From positions 613,946 to 677,945 of the forward strand of contig NC_008618.1 of NCBI RefSeq assembly GCF_000010425.1: a DNA stretch of 64,000 bases, in the 5' to 3' direction. This document shows, in pieces, positions 1-9,800 of this stretch; the first letter of the stretch is position 1, and each line of letters begins with the position of its first letter. Origin of the DNA: Bifidobacterium adolescentis ATCC 15703. Lineage in GTDB: Bacteria; Actinomycetota; Actinomycetes; Actinomycetales; Bifidobacteriaceae. A program made the translations under genes and the position numbers. Below the pieces are notes generated by a model that saw only the letters and a program-made list of their open reading frames with translations, was not told where the DNA came from and made no database searches.

Positions 1-47
1 AGCAGGCGTTCCGCCAGATCTGAATTCCCTATTTCCGATAGAAGCAT

Positions 48-86
48 GAAACGGCCGGCATGGGCAAGACCCGCGCCGGCCGTTTC
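48..86. terminator. Inverted repeat, probable terminator of an upstream gene
   Basis: A perfect 12-bp inverted repeat pairs 48-59 with 75-86. A smaller GGG/CCC pairing lies inside the loop. No T-run follows. It sits before recQ and overlaps a possible ATG at 60, which argues against that ATG being the recQ start. Confidence 0.45.
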
Positions 87-114
87 GCTCTCCGCGGTCA
101 ACGCACGGCATTGC

Positions 115-120
115 TACACT
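115..120 (+). promoter_or_regulatory. -10 hexamer of recQ (TACACT), leaderless arrangement
   Basis: TACACT ends 8 nt before the ATG at 129, so transcription would begin at or next to the start codon. No Shine-Dalgarno sequence precedes that ATG, which fits a leaderless mRNA. No clear -35 is visible. This is inferred from spacing only. Confidence 0.4.
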
Positions 121-128
121 TGGAAACC

Positions 129-2084
129 ATGACGCAAGCTGTTGATTCCGCCGATTCCGTAGACCCCCGCGCATTGGAGGCGCTGAACCGCTATTTCGGC
201 TACGATTCGTTCCGTCCTGGACAATCCGGCATCGTCTCGGCCATCCTCACCGGACACGACGTGCTTGGCGTCATGCCCACCGGCGCCGGCAAATCCATCT
301 GCTATCAGATTCCCGCAGCGATCCTGCCGGGCGTCGCCATCGTCATCTCGCCGCTGATCTCACTCATGCGCGACCAGGTCGACGCCCTGAACGACGTGGG
401 CCTTCCGGCCGCGTTCATCAACACCACTCAGACGCCGGACGAACAGGATCTCGTCTTCGCGCAGGCGCTCTCCGGCCAGATCAAACTGCTGTACGTGGCG
501 CCGGAACGTTTGGAAACCGAACGATTCCGCAACTTCGCCGTCCGTGTGCCGATCTCGCTCGTCGCCGTCGACGAAGCGCACTGCGTCTCCCAATGGGGGC
601 AGGACTTCCGTTCCTCATATCTTGGCATCGGCGAATTCATCGCCGGACTGCCCACACGTCCAACGGTCGCCGCGTTCACCGCCACCGCCACCGAACGCGT
701 GCGCCGCGACATCGTTTCGATTCTGGGCCTGCACACACCGTCCATCACCGTCACCGGTTTCGACCGGCCGAACCTGTATTTCGACGTCATCAGCATGCCA
801 CGCAAAGACAAAGCATCCTGGGTGGCGTCCTACATCGCCAGCCATCCGGACGAATCCGGCATCGTCTACTGCGCCACGCGCAAGGAAACGGAAGCGCTCG
901 CCGAATCGCTTAACAGCGCCGTCGCCGAATTGCGTGCCGCAGGGGGTGCGGATGTGTCGGATATCGGCACCATCGCCGTCGCCTACCATGGCGGTATGAG
1001 CGCCGACGCACGAGAGAAGGCGCAACGCGATTTCGTCACCGACCGTGTGCCCGTGGTCGTGGCCACCAACGCGTTCGGCATGGGCATCGACAAATCCAAC
1101 GTGCGGTTCGTCATCCACCACAACATGCCCGAATCCATCGAAGCGTACTACCAGGAGGCGGGTCGCGCCGGACGAGACGGCGAACCAAGCCGCTGCACGC
1201 TGTTGTGGAACGAATCGGACATCGTCACCCGCCGCCGGCTGCTCGATTCGGATTACGAAAACGAACGATTGACTCCCGAAGAGCAGGAGGCCGTACGCGC
1301 GTCGAAACGCCGGCTGCTCGACGCGATGGTCGGCTACTGCCGTACCACGGACTGCCTGCACGCGTACATGACCCGGTATTTCGGCGAAACCGCGGGCGCG
1401 GCGGCGAAAACGGACGGCAAATGCGTGGGCGGTTGCGCCAACTGCGAGCACACATTCGAAACCATCGACGTCACCGACATCGCCCGAGCCATCAGCCGTT
1501 GCGTGCACGATGTGAACCAGCATGTCGGCAGCGGCAAAATCGTCAAGGTGCTGCGCGGCTCGAAGGCACAGGATCTAAGCTATCTCAACCCCGAAAGCCT
1601 GCCGTCGTTCGGCATGCTCGACGAAGTGCCGGAAGCGCGCATCCGCGACGTGCTGAGCCAGATGGCCACCGACGGCTTCCTGACGATCGCGGAAGGACGC
1701 CTGCCGATCGTCGGCTTCGGACCCCGTGCGGCGGAAACGGTCGCACCCGAATTCCATTACGACATCAAGAAGATCAAACGTGCTGACGCCCGTGCGCGTC
1801 GAACGCCCGACGTGTCCACTCCCGCTGTCGGATCGTACGTGCCGGATGACGGCGACGAGGCGCTATTCCAGAAGCTGCGTGCGCTGCGACTGGACATCGC
1901 GCGCGAACTTGGCAAACCGCCGTACATCGTGTTCTCCGACAAGACGTTGCGTGACATGGTACGGGTCAAGCCGATTACTGACGACCAGTTCCTTGCCGTC
2001 AACGGTGTGGGGGAAAGCAAGCTCAAACAGTACGGCGAACGGTTCCTGGCCGCGATTCGGGAGGATTCCGGCGACGAGGCTTGA
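129..2084 (+). CDS. recQ: ATP-dependent DNA helicase RecQ
   Basis: RecQ is a 3'-5' DNA helicase that acts in recombination and fork repair. The product is 651 aa, close to the family norm. Visible features are the Walker A motif GVMPTGAGKS (around residues 47-56), the DEAH box (148-151) followed by CVSQWG, and the second RecA-like domain with a motif VI-like QEAGRAGRDG. A Cys-rich zinc-binding RQC region follows (CRTTDC and CVGGCANC, about residues 403-440), and then a C-terminal HRDC-like domain around 580-645. The frame is open from an ATG at 60, but 60-86 lies in an upstream hairpin and homology begins only after 129. A -10 box directly before 129 supports the later start and suggests leaderless translation. 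It appears to be monocistronic. Confidence 0.95.
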   Translation: MTQAVDSADSVDPRALEALNRYFGYDSFRPGQSGIVSAILTGHDVLGVMPTGAGKSICYQIPAAILPGVAIVISPLISLMRDQVDALNDVGLPAAFINTTQTPDEQDLVFAQALSGQIKLLYVAPERLETERFRNFAVRVPISLVAVDEAHCVSQWGQDFRSSYLGIGEFIAGLPTRPTVAAFTATATERVRRDIVSILGLHTPSITVTGFDRPNLYFDVISMPRKDKASWVASYIASHPDESGIVYCATRKETEALAESLNSAVAELRAAGGADVSDIGTIAVAYHGGMSADAREKAQRDFVTDRVPVVVATNAFGMGIDKSNVRFVIHHNMPESIEAYYQEAGRAGRDGEPSRCTLLWNESDIVTRRRLLDSDYENERLTPEEQEAVRASKRRLLDAMVGYCRTTDCLHAYMTRYFGETAGAAAKTDGKCVGGCANCEHTFETIDVTDIARAISRCVHDVNQHVGSGKIVKVLRGSKAQDLSYLNPESLPSFGMLDEVPEARIRDVLSQMATDGFLTIAEGRLPIVGFGPRAAETVAPEFHYDIKKIKRADARARRTPDVSTPAVGSYVPDDGDEALFQKLRALRLDIARELGKPPYIVFSDKTLRDMVRVKPITDDQFLAVNGVGESKLKQYGERFLAAIREDSGDEA

Positions 2085-2178
2085 ACCGGCCATAACCGAC
2101 ACGCATGGCACGACGGTTGACGTTGAGCCCGCGAACCGTGAATAGTGGAATGTGAACACAACAACGAAAGGACAGAAC

Positions 2179-2664
2179 ATGGCGGAAGACAAGCCGGTGG
2201 TGGAAAGCTTCCAATTGGACCACACCAAAGTAAAGGCGCCGTATGTGCGCTACATCGATACGGAAACCGGCCTCCACGGCGACGTGATCTCGAACTACGA
2301 CCTGCGATTGGTGCAGCCGAACGAGAACGCCATTCCGACCGGCGGGCTGCACACCATCGAACACACCATCGCGGTGCTGCTGCGCGAACGCATCCCCGGT
2401 TACATCGACTGCTCGCCGTTCGGGTGCCGCACAGGCTTCCACCTGCTGACGTGGGGCGAGCATTCCACCGAGGATGTGGCTCGCGCATTGAAGGAATCGT
2501 TGGAATTCATCGCCTACGAGGCCACATGGGACGACGTGCCGGCAACCACCATCGAAAGTTGCGGCAACTACCGCGACCACAGCCTGTTCACCGCCAAGGA
2601 ATGGTGCAAGGACATCCTCGCCAAGGGCATCAGCTCCGACCCGTTCGAACGCCGCCTTGTGTGA
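2179..2664 (+). CDS. luxS: S-ribosylhomocysteine lyase LuxS
   Basis: LuxS cleaves S-ribosylhomocysteine to homocysteine and DPD, the AI-2 precursor, in the activated methyl cycle in the cytosol. The 161-aa product has the usual family length. The metal ligands His58 and His62 (HTIEH) and Cys128 (ESCGN) are present, and Cys83 in FGCRTGFH corresponds to the catalytic cysteine. The start at 2179 is chosen because GAAAGGAC precedes it at good distance; an in-frame ATG at 2152 lacks such a site. A hairpin just after the stop suggests a single-gene transcript. The homocysteine could feed the MetB-like enzyme encoded at 19.5 kb. Confidence 0.96.
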   Translation: MAEDKPVVESFQLDHTKVKAPYVRYIDTETGLHGDVISNYDLRLVQPNENAIPTGGLHTIEHTIAVLLRERIPGYIDCSPFGCRTGFHLLTWGEHSTEDVARALKESLEFIAYEATWDDVPATTIESCGNYRDHSLFTAKEWCKDILAKGISSDPFERRLV

Positions 2665-2668
2665 GCGT

Positions 2669-2699
2669 TACCATGCCTGTGCGGTGGGCGTGGTAGTTT
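2669..2699 (+). terminator. Terminator after luxS
   Basis: A 9-bp stem with one G-U pair joins 2669-2677 to 2687-2695, with a 9-nt loop, followed by GTTTG. It starts 5 bp after the luxS stop. Confidence 0.55.
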
Positions 2700-2750
2700 G
2701 GACGGCTGGAATGCTTGAGAGAGGTACACAGTCGAATTGAGGTGAAAGGG

Positions 2751-3278
2751 TTGAGCGAAACCACTTCCGAACGTCGGTTCCGTCGTGCCACCATGGATGA
2801 TCTGCCTGTCATGCTGAAAATCTACCAGCATGCGCGTGAGCTTATGGCGGCCAACGGGAATCCCACGCAATGGGGAAACACGTTCCCACGTGAGGAAGTG
2901 ATCCTTGACGACATTCGCCAGCAGCGCACCATGCTGCTGGTGGACGAGGCTGACGGCAAGGAGCGTGTGCTCGCCCAGTTCGCCCTGTGCACGGGCGAGG
3001 ATCCCACCTACGCGCATATCGACGGCGCCTGGCTGGACGACGACTCGTATGTGACCATCCACCGCATCGCCTCGTCGGGAATCGTCAAAGGCGCGGCCAA
3101 GGACTGCATCAACTGGTGCATCGAACATTACGGCAACGTGCGCGCCGACACGCATCCGAACAACAAGGCCATGCAGCACGTGCTCGAATCGAACGGATTC
3201 GCCCGCTGCGGCCTGATCCAACTGCTTGACCGCCCCACCGATACCACGCGTATCGCCTACCAGCGTCACGAATGGTGA
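2751..3278 (+). CDS. GNAT-family N-acetyltransferase
   Basis: This is a predicted acetyl-CoA-dependent N-acetyltransferase of 175 aa with unknown substrate. The fold is indicated by an N-terminal RRATMDDLPVMLKIY segment, a central beta strand leading into IASSGIVKGAAKDCINW (the acetyl-CoA loop position, degenerate from Q/RxxGxG/A), then DTHPNNKAMQHVLESNGFARCG, the typical GNAT motif B. The TTG at 2751 is preferred because GAGGTG lies 6 nt upstream. The in-frame ATG at 2715 would add 12 residues but has no ribosome site and falls in the probable promoter region. It ends in a strong terminator shared with the convergent permease gene. Confidence 0.8.
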   Translation: MSETTSERRFRRATMDDLPVMLKIYQHARELMAANGNPTQWGNTFPREEVILDDIRQQRTMLLVDEADGKERVLAQFALCTGEDPTYAHIDGAWLDDDSYVTIHRIASSGIVKGAAKDCINWCIEHYGNVRADTHPNNKAMQHVLESNGFARCGLIQLLDRPTDTTRIAYQRHEW

Positions 3279-3302
3279 TTGCGCATACATAGAAACGTAG
3301 AA

Positions 3303-3342
3303 AAAAGGACGTCTCCCGTAAAACTGCGGGAGACGTCCTTTT
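3303..3342. terminator. Bidirectional rho-independent terminator
   Basis: A perfect 16-bp stem (3303-3318 with 3327-3342) has an 8-nt loop, an A-run on the left and a T-run on the right. It separates the convergent acetyltransferase and permease genes and can serve both strands. Confidence 0.9.
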
Positions 3343-3358
3343 CCATATGAAGGGATGA

Positions 3359-4786
3359 TTAGAACAGTCCCGGCTCGTTAAGCTGAGAATGCTTGCGGCT
3401 GTACGTGAAATACACGACCAGTCCAAGCGCGAACCACACGGCGAAACGCACCCACGTCTCCCAATTCAAACCGAAGATCAGAATCAGGCAGAAGATGATG
3501 GCGCAGATTGGCGTGAACGGCACGCCCGGCGCACGGAAGCCACGATGCGCGTCCGGCTGGGTCTTGCGCATCCACAGGATGCCGGCCGACACGATGATGA
3601 ACGCGGACAGCGTACCGATGTTCACCAGCTCGAACAGCACGTTGATGTTGATGAAACCGCCGGCGATGGCCGTCAGAATGCCGAAGAACCACGTGCCCTT
3701 GAACGGTGTGCGGTACTTCGGATGCACTTCGCCGAAGAACTTCGGGAACAGTCCGTCGCGGCTCATCGCATAGCAGATGCGGGACTGGCCGTACAGCTGC
3801 ACCAGCATGACGGTGGTCATGCCGATCAACGCGCCGAGGTTCACGATGAACGCCAGCCAGTTGAGGCCGGTCTCGAGAATCACGCCCGCCACCGGAGCGT
3901 CGATGAACTTCGCGAACTCCTTGTACGGCACCACGCCGGTCATGATGAGCGTCATGATGATGTACAGCACGGTGGACACGGCCAGCGAGATCAGGATGCC
4001 GCGCGGCAGCGTCTTGTTCGGATTGATGGTCTCCTCGGCGGAGGAGGAGACGGCGTCGAAGCCGATGAAGCTGAAGAACACAATCGACGCGGCCGGCACG
4101 ATGCCGTACGGCTGCGTCGAACCCGGCTGGAACGTGTAGATGCCATACGGGGAGAACGGTTTCCAGTTGGCGGGATTGATGTACCAGACGGTGCACACGA
4201 TGAACAGCACGATGATGGCCAGCTTGATCATCACCATGATGTCGTTGGTCTTCTTCGTCTGGTTGATGCCGATGGACAGCACCCACGTGATGATAAGCAC
4301 GATCACGAAGCCCGGCAGATTGAAATACGTGGTGACTCCCGGCGTGGTGCCGTACGCGGCGGTCAGTTCGACCGGCAGATGCAGGCCGAAGCCTTCCAAC
4401 AGCTTGTTGAAATAGCCCGACCAGCCGGCGGACACGGTCGCCGCCTGCAACGCGTATTCCAAAATCAAATCCCAACCGATCACGAAGGCGATCAACTCGC
4501 CGAACGCCAGATACGCGTACGAATAGGCGGAGCCGGAAACCGGTGCCATCGCGGCGAACTCCGCATAGCACAGGCCCGCAAAACCGCAGCAGACGGCGGC
4601 GAGCAGGAAGGACACGCACAATGCCGGTCCCGCGGTGAGCGCGCCCTTGCCGGTGAGCACGAAGATGCCGGTGCCGATGATGGCGCCGATGCCCAGCATG
4701 GTCAGGTCGAAGGTTTTCAGTGTTCGCTTCAGCGGAGTCGATTCGGAGACAAGTTGGTCCACCGACTTCTTGCGAAATAGATCCAT
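3359..4786 (-). CDS. APC-family amino-acid permease (CAT/YfnA-like)
   Basis: This is a cytoplasmic-membrane amino-acid permease of the APC superfamily, 475 aa with about 12 hydrophobic segments. The N-terminus KRTLKTFDLTMLGIGAIIGTGIF carries the GIG/GAIIGTGIF glycine-rich unwound helix that binds substrate, and AMAPVSGSAYSYAY is typical of the cationic amino-acid transporter branch. A conserved cytoplasmic SFIGFDAVSSSAEE segment follows mid-protein. Cationic amino acids are the default guess, but substrate cannot be read from sequence. It is transcribed divergently from alr across a 225-bp gap, in which no clear regulatory site was identified. Confidence 0.87.
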   Translation of the reverse strand: MDLFRKKSVDQLVSESTPLKRTLKTFDLTMLGIGAIIGTGIFVLTGKGALTAGPALCVSFLLAAVCCGFAGLCYAEFAAMAPVSGSAYSYAYLAFGELIAFVIGWDLILEYALQAATVSAGWSGYFNKLLEGFGLHLPVELTAAYGTTPGVTTYFNLPGFVIVLIITWVLSIGINQTKKTNDIMVMIKLAIIVLFIVCTVWYINPANWKPFSPYGIYTFQPGSTQPYGIVPAASIVFFSFIGFDAVSSSAEETINPNKTLPRGILISLAVSTVLYIIMTLIMTGVVPYKEFAKFIDAPVAGVILETGLNWLAFIVNLGALIGMTTVMLVQLYGQSRICYAMSRDGLFPKFFGEVHPKYRTPFKGTWFFGILTAIAGGFININVLFELVNIGTLSAFIIVSAGILWMRKTQPDAHRGFRAPGVPFTPICAIIFCLILIFGLNWETWVRFAVWFALGLVVYFTYSRKHSQLNEPGLF

Positions 4787-5011
4787 GGTCGTCAGATTCC
4801 CTGTGATTGTTTCAAAAATGGGCTGGACCGGACGGATTTCCGGGACTCTGGCACGCCTTAACGCCAGAAATCAGAAAGGCCGCGGCGATATGCGCAACAG
4901 CCTTGTGTATGGAAAGTGTAAAAAACACTGCCGGACAAAATCGTGAAAACATCGTGAATCGTCTCACCATATGTCCCTGATGTTCCATACCTGTCACATA
5001 GCGGCGCGACA

Positions 5012-6379
5012 ATGGGAGCCATGACTTTGAGCGCAACACGTGAATGGGATTTCTCCTCCGAACAAGGCAAAGCGAACTACAAGGCCGCCCAGCGGCGGTA
5101 TCCGGCGCAGGCCATCGTCGACCTCGCCGCACTGCGCGACAACATGCGCCATCTGGTGAGTGTCGTCGGCGGTCCGCATTCCGGCACCGCCGTCATGGGC
5201 ATCGTCAAAGCCGACGCGTACGGCCACGGTCTGGTTCCGGCCGCGCTCGCCGCGCTCGCGGGAGGCGCCACATGGCTCGGCACCGCGCAATCGCATGAGG
5301 CGCTGCTGCTGCGCAAAGCCGGCATCGGCCCCGATCGCTGCCATATTCTGACGTGGGTCTACAGCGGCGCCGAAGTGCCGTTCGACGAGCTGGTCGACAA
5401 CGACATCGACATTTCCGTCGGCTCGCTCGCCGGCATCGACGGCGTCGCCGCGGCCGCACGCAGGCTCGGCAAGACGGCGCGCGTGCATGTGAAGGTCGAT
5501 TCCGGCTTCGGCCGTAACGGCTTCACGCCCGCCGGTTTCGACGCGGCGCTCGCCAAACTGGTGCCGCTCGCCAAGGAAGGCGTGCTGCACATCGTCGGCC
5601 AGTGGAGCCATCTGGCGGTCGCCGACGCGCCGGACGTCCCGGAATTCGTGGCATCCACCGACATGCAGGTCGAAACGTTCAAGGACTTCACCCGTCGTAT
5701 GGAGGCGGCCGGCATTCCGCCGGAAATCCGCCACCTCGCCAACACCGCGGCGACGCTGTCCCGTCCGGAAATCCACTTCGAACTGACCCGTCCGGGCATC
5801 GGCCTGTACGGTTACGAAGCCGATCCGGCCATGGGCACGCCGTCCACGTATAGCCTGAAGCCCGCCATGACCCTGCAGGCGCAGCTCGGCACCGTCAAGG
5901 ATGTGGAGGCCGGACATGGCATTTCCTACGGCCGCACGTATCTGACCCCGTCCGACACCTCCACCGCGATCGTGCCGCTCGGCTATGCGGACGGCATCCA
6001 CCGCTCCGCCTCCGGATTCGACATGGAAGGCGCCAAGCATGTGACCAAGCCCGGCGGCCCGGTGCGCGTGATGACCTCGGAAGGCCCGCGCCTGTACCGT
6101 GTGTCCGGCCGCGTGTGCATGGACCAGTTCATCCTCGACCTGCACGGTTCCGCCGCCGAACTCGGCATCCACGAAGGCGACAATGTGGAACTGTTCGGTC
6201 CAGGCCGCGGCGAGGATTACGCCGAACCGACCGCGGACGATTGGGGTCATGCCGCCGACACCATCAGCTACGAGATCTTCACCTGCCTGCGCAACCGCAT
6301 TCCGCGCCTGTACGAGCATGCCACGGACGTATTGTCCGCCGAGGACCTCGCCAAGCTCGACCCGGCAAGCATCCTGTAA
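5012..6379 (+). CDS. alr: Alanine racemase
   Basis: This PLP enzyme interconverts L- and D-alanine for peptidoglycan. The PLP lysine is K66 in VKADAYGHG. The second catalytic base, Tyr, lies in ISYGRTYL, and the C-terminal domain carries RVCMDQF. At 455 aa it is longer than the common 360-390 aa, with an N-terminal extension of about 30 residues and short insertions. The start is uncertain between the ATGs at 5012 and 5021. Neither has a good ribosome site, since GGGAG lies only 2 nt before the second. dgt and dnaG follow in the same direction, an arrangement seen in other Actinobacteria. Confidence 0.93.
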   Translation: MGAMTLSATREWDFSSEQGKANYKAAQRRYPAQAIVDLAALRDNMRHLVSVVGGPHSGTAVMGIVKADAYGHGLVPAALAALAGGATWLGTAQSHEALLLRKAGIGPDRCHILTWVYSGAEVPFDELVDNDIDISVGSLAGIDGVAAAARRLGKTARVHVKVDSGFGRNGFTPAGFDAALAKLVPLAKEGVLHIVGQWSHLAVADAPDVPEFVASTDMQVETFKDFTRRMEAAGIPPEIRHLANTAATLSRPEIHFELTRPGIGLYGYEADPAMGTPSTYSLKPAMTLQAQLGTVKDVEAGHGISYGRTYLTPSDTSTAIVPLGYADGIHRSASGFDMEGAKHVTKPGGPVRVMTSEGPRLYRVSGRVCMDQFILDLHGSAAELGIHEGDNVELFGPGRGEDYAEPTADDWGHAADTISYEIFTCLRNRIPRLYEHATDVLSAEDLAKLDPASIL

Positions 6380-6429
6380 TCCCGTAAAAAGCGGCGGCAG
6401 CCGCCGCACCCATAGGAAGGCGGTGCATC

Positions 6430-7689
6430 ATGACGAGCGAAGGATACAGCGCGTTCGACGAGGAGCGTTGGGCTCCGGAACCACCCAAATCCAGCTCCCG
6501 CACCGCCTTCCAACGCGACCGCGCCCGACTCATCCACTCGTCCGCATTGCGCAGGCTCGGCGCGAAAACGCAGATTCTGGTAGCCGGCACGGACGATTTC
6601 GCACGTACACGGCTTACACACACGTTGGAGGTCGCGCAAATCGGTCGACAGATCGGCACTTCGCTCGGTTGCGATCCCGACGTGGTCGACTGCGCCTGCC
6701 TTGCGCACGACCTCGGCCACCCGCCGTTCGGCCATAATGGGGAACGTGCGCTTGCCGAAATCGCCGGCAATATCGGTGGTTTCGAAGGCAATGCGCAAAC
6801 CTTGCGATTATTGACGCGCCTCGAACCGAAAATACTGTTTCCCGACGGACGTTCCGCAGGCGTGAATCTGACGCGTGCCGCGCTCGATGCGGCCGTCAAA
6901 TACCCGTGGACGCTTGCCGAAGCCGCCGCGCATCCGAAAGGGGAGCGCAGCGCGAAATTCTGCGTCTATCCGGATGATACGGACGTGTTCGCCTGGCTCA
7001 AACAACACGCGCCCGACACCACCCGCCGTCCCGTCGAATGCCAGGTGATGGACCTGTCCGATGACATCGCCTACAGCGTGCATGATGTGGAGGACGCCAT
7101 CGCCACCGGCGCGTTCAATCCGGGCGTGCTGCATGAAAGCGGCGTGATCGACGCGGTCGTCGAGGACGCGCGCGCCTGGTACGGACCGCAATGGGACACA
7201 GACAAGCTGGTGGCCGCGTTCGCACGCATGCACCGGCGCGACACGTTCCCCGGCTATTTCGACGGTTCGCGACGCGCGCTCGCCGCATTGAAGAACATGA
7301 CCAGCAATCTGATCGGCCGATTCGCCGGTTCCGTGGAACAAGCCACGCGGGACACGTACGGCAACGAGCCGCTGACCCGATACAACGGCGATCTGGTGAT
7401 TCCCGAGGAAACCAGTTACGAAATCGTGGTGCTGAAAGGCATCGCCGTGCATTTCGTCATGGCGCCCGGCGAACGCGAGCCGATGCACGGCGAGGAACAG
7501 CGGATCGTCGGCGATCTGGTGGACGTGTTCATGGCGGACAATCCCAAACCGTCCAGCGCGTTGGAGAACGTGTTCCTCGACGATTGGCGCGAGGCCGGCA
7601 GCGACGGCGAACGCCTGCGCGTGGCCATAGACCAGGTGGCGAGCCTGACCGACACGTCCGCCCTGACCCTCCACTCCCTTCTCTGCTGA
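6430..7689 (+). CDS. dgt: dGTPase-like HD-domain triphosphohydrolase
   Basis: The product (419 aa) belongs to the deoxyguanosinetriphosphate triphosphohydrolase-like proteins, which split dNTPs to nucleoside and tripolyphosphate. The HD metal centre is visible as H64 (LTHTLEVAQ), H93-D94 (AHDLGHPPFGHNGE) and a later Asp in MDLSDDIAYSVHD. GGAAGGCGG precedes the ATG. It lies 50 bp after alr and 23 bp before dnaG, so co-transcription is likely. Proteins of this branch may accept dNTPs other than dGTP, so the exact substrate is open. Confidence 0.92.
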   Translation: MTSEGYSAFDEERWAPEPPKSSSRTAFQRDRARLIHSSALRRLGAKTQILVAGTDDFARTRLTHTLEVAQIGRQIGTSLGCDPDVVDCACLAHDLGHPPFGHNGERALAEIAGNIGGFEGNAQTLRLLTRLEPKILFPDGRSAGVNLTRAALDAAVKYPWTLAEAAAHPKGERSAKFCVYPDDTDVFAWLKQHAPDTTRRPVECQVMDLSDDIAYSVHDVEDAIATGAFNPGVLHESGVIDAVVEDARAWYGPQWDTDKLVAAFARMHRRDTFPGYFDGSRRALAALKNMTSNLIGRFAGSVEQATRDTYGNEPLTRYNGDLVIPEETSYEIVVLKGIAVHFVMAPGEREPMHGEEQRIVGDLVDVFMADNPKPSSALENVFLDDWREAGSDGERLRVAIDQVASLTDTSALTLHSLLC

Positions 7690-7712
7690 ACGGGGCTGGT
7701 AGGCTGGACCGT

Positions 7713-9800
7713 ATGCCGGGAATGATCAAGAAGGAAGACATAGAAAAGGTCCGCGCCACCGCCGACCTGTATGACATCGTATCCGCGACCGTCACGCTCA
7801 AACCCTCGGGAACCGGCACATACGTAGGCCTGTGCCCCTTCCATGACGAGAAAACGCCAAGTTTTTCCGTACGTCCCGCGCTTGGCGTGTGGCATTGCTT
7901 CGGCTGCGGTCTCGGCGGTGACGTGTTCGGCTACGTCGAACATCAGGAGAACATCGATTTCCGCGACGCGGTGGAGCTGCTCGCCGACAAATACCATATC
8001 GAACTGCATTACGACAAGGCCGACAACGTGCCCGCGCACACCGGTTCGAAACGCGCACGCCTACTCGAAGCCAACGAGGCGGCGCAGGAATACTTCGTCT
8101 CCCAGCTGATGACCAAGGAGGCGCTCGCCGCGCGCAAGCTGTTGGACGGTCGCAACTTCAGCCAGGCCGACTGCCAGCGGTTCGGCTGCGGATATGCCCC
8201 CCAAGGATGGGATAACCTGGTGCGGCACCTTGCCGGCAAAGGCTTCACCCAGCAGGAGATGCTCGACGCGGGACTCGCCCGTCAGGGCCAGCGTGGCGTA
8301 TACGACTATTTCCGTGGCCGCGTGACATGGCCGATTCGTGATTCGACCGGTCGTACGCTTGGCTTCGGCGCGCGCAAGCTGTACGAGGATGACACGATCA
8401 ATGCGAAATACATCAACACGCCCGACACGCAGCTGTACCGCAAAACACAGGTGCTGTACGGCATCGACCTTGCCAAATCGGCGATTGTGAAGAAACGCCA
8501 GGCGGTGATCGTCGAAGGCTATACCGATGTGATGGCCATGCATCTGGCCGGCATCGACACGGCGGTCGCCACGTGCGGCACCGCATTCGGCGCCGAGCAT
8601 GCGAAGATCATCCGCCGATTGATCGCGGACGATTCGTTGGGCGCCGTGCAGCTGGTTGGCCCCCTGAAGGTGGAGGGGCAGGCGTTGAGCTCGCGTGTCG
8701 TGTTCACATTCGACGGCGATGCGGCTGGGCAGAAGGCCGCGATCCACGCGTTCGGTTTGGACGCCGCGTTCTCGACGCAGGCGTTCGTCGCGGTCGCCGA
8801 AGACAACCTCGACCCGTGCGATCTGCGCATCAAACGCGGCAACGAGGCGGTGCGCGCGCTGATCGCCAATGCGCGGCCGCTGTACGATTTCGTGATCGAT
8901 TCGGCAATCGACCGTTTCGACACCACGTACGCGACAGGTCAGATGGGCGCGGTCAAGGCGGTCGCCCCGCTGATCGCGCAAATCCGAGACCGTTCGCTGC
9001 TCGACCTGTACTCACGCAAGGCGGTACGTCGCATCGGCGTCGATCTGGACATCATGCAACGCGAAGTGGCGTACCAGCGTCGCAAACTGAACATGCGTGA
9101 CGAGGACGCGTACGCGCCGAAACGTCGATTCCAAAACAATGCGGGGCCGTCGGCTGAACCAGCATATGCGGAACGTGGCGCGAATCCGTATGCGAATCCC
9201 GCCGCACGCAAGGCGTTGGAGCATCGCGACGCGGCCGAGCAAAGCTACTATCGCATCGACGACGCCGTGTTCATCTGCGAACAGCAGTTCATGGCCACGC
9301 TGATCCAGGTGCCGTTGGCCGTCGATCCGACGATGTTCGCCAGCCTGACCTTGTCGAGTTTCATGACGCCGGTGTTCCGCACGCTGTTCCAAGCGGTCGC
9401 CGCGGCGGGCGGGCTTCCAGGGGAAGACGTGCCGCAGGGACTGTGGATGCACAATCTGACGAAGGCGGGCGGTCCGATGCTTGAATCGGTCATCAACGAG
9501 CTGGCCGTCATGCCGCTGCCATTGCCGCCGAGCGAAGCGGACGCGAACCGCAATACAGGCGAGTCGCAGGAACAATCGGCGCAATTGCGCAAGCCGACGC
9601 AGGAGGAGCGGCGGTACGCGTCCGAACTGATTGTCAGACTGCTTGATACCGGCATCATGCGCAAAATCGGCGCGGCCCAGCGCCGCATGGCGCAACTGCC
9701 GGACGGTGCAGAGAAAATCGAACTGCTCGGACAGATCACCAAACTGGAAACGCTGCGCAAGGACCTGCAGTCGCGTGTTTTCGGCAACAACGTTGCGTGA
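7713..9800 (+). CDS. dnaG: DNA primase DnaG
   Basis: DnaG makes RNA primers at the replication fork together with the replicative helicase. The 695-aa product begins with a CHC2 zinc-binding domain (CPFHDEKTPSF and WHCFGCG, about residues 40-65). It continues with the primase core and the TOPRIM motif VIVEGYTDVMAMH, with the metal-binding TFDGDAAG segment after it. The last 200 residues form the variable helicase-interaction region. The frame is open upstream to 7191, but that part overlaps dgt in another frame and has no homology. ATG 7713 (or 7722) begins the conserved sequence. An insertion VQLVGPLKVEGQALSS lies between the two TOPRIM motifs. Confidence 0.95.
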   Translation: MPGMIKKEDIEKVRATADLYDIVSATVTLKPSGTGTYVGLCPFHDEKTPSFSVRPALGVWHCFGCGLGGDVFGYVEHQENIDFRDAVELLADKYHIELHYDKADNVPAHTGSKRARLLEANEAAQEYFVSQLMTKEALAARKLLDGRNFSQADCQRFGCGYAPQGWDNLVRHLAGKGFTQQEMLDAGLARQGQRGVYDYFRGRVTWPIRDSTGRTLGFGARKLYEDDTINAKYINTPDTQLYRKTQVLYGIDLAKSAIVKKRQAVIVEGYTDVMAMHLAGIDTAVATCGTAFGAEHAKIIRRLIADDSLGAVQLVGPLKVEGQALSSRVVFTFDGDAAGQKAAIHAFGLDAAFSTQAFVAVAEDNLDPCDLRIKRGNEAVRALIANARPLYDFVIDSAIDRFDTTYATGQMGAVKAVAPLIAQIRDRSLLDLYSRKAVRRIGVDLDIMQREVAYQRRKLNMRDEDAYAPKRRFQNNAGPSAEPAYAERGANPYANPAARKALEHRDAAEQSYYRIDDAVFICEQQFMATLIQVPLAVDPTMFASLTLSSFMTPVFRTLFQAVAAAGGLPGEDVPQGLWMHNLTKAGGPMLESVINELAVMPLPLPPSEADANRNTGESQEQSAQLRKPTQEERRYASELIVRLLDTGIMRKIGAAQRRMAQLPDGAEKIELLGQITKLETLRKDLQSRVFGNNVA

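Noticed and set aside
60-128. ATG at 60 as the recQ start
   Set aside because: It lies inside a perfect inverted repeat and upstream of a -10 box. The family N-terminus fits the ATG at 129.
7191-7712. N-terminal extension of DnaG by 174 codons
   Set aside because: This part overlaps dgt in another frame and has no primase features. Homology starts at 7713.
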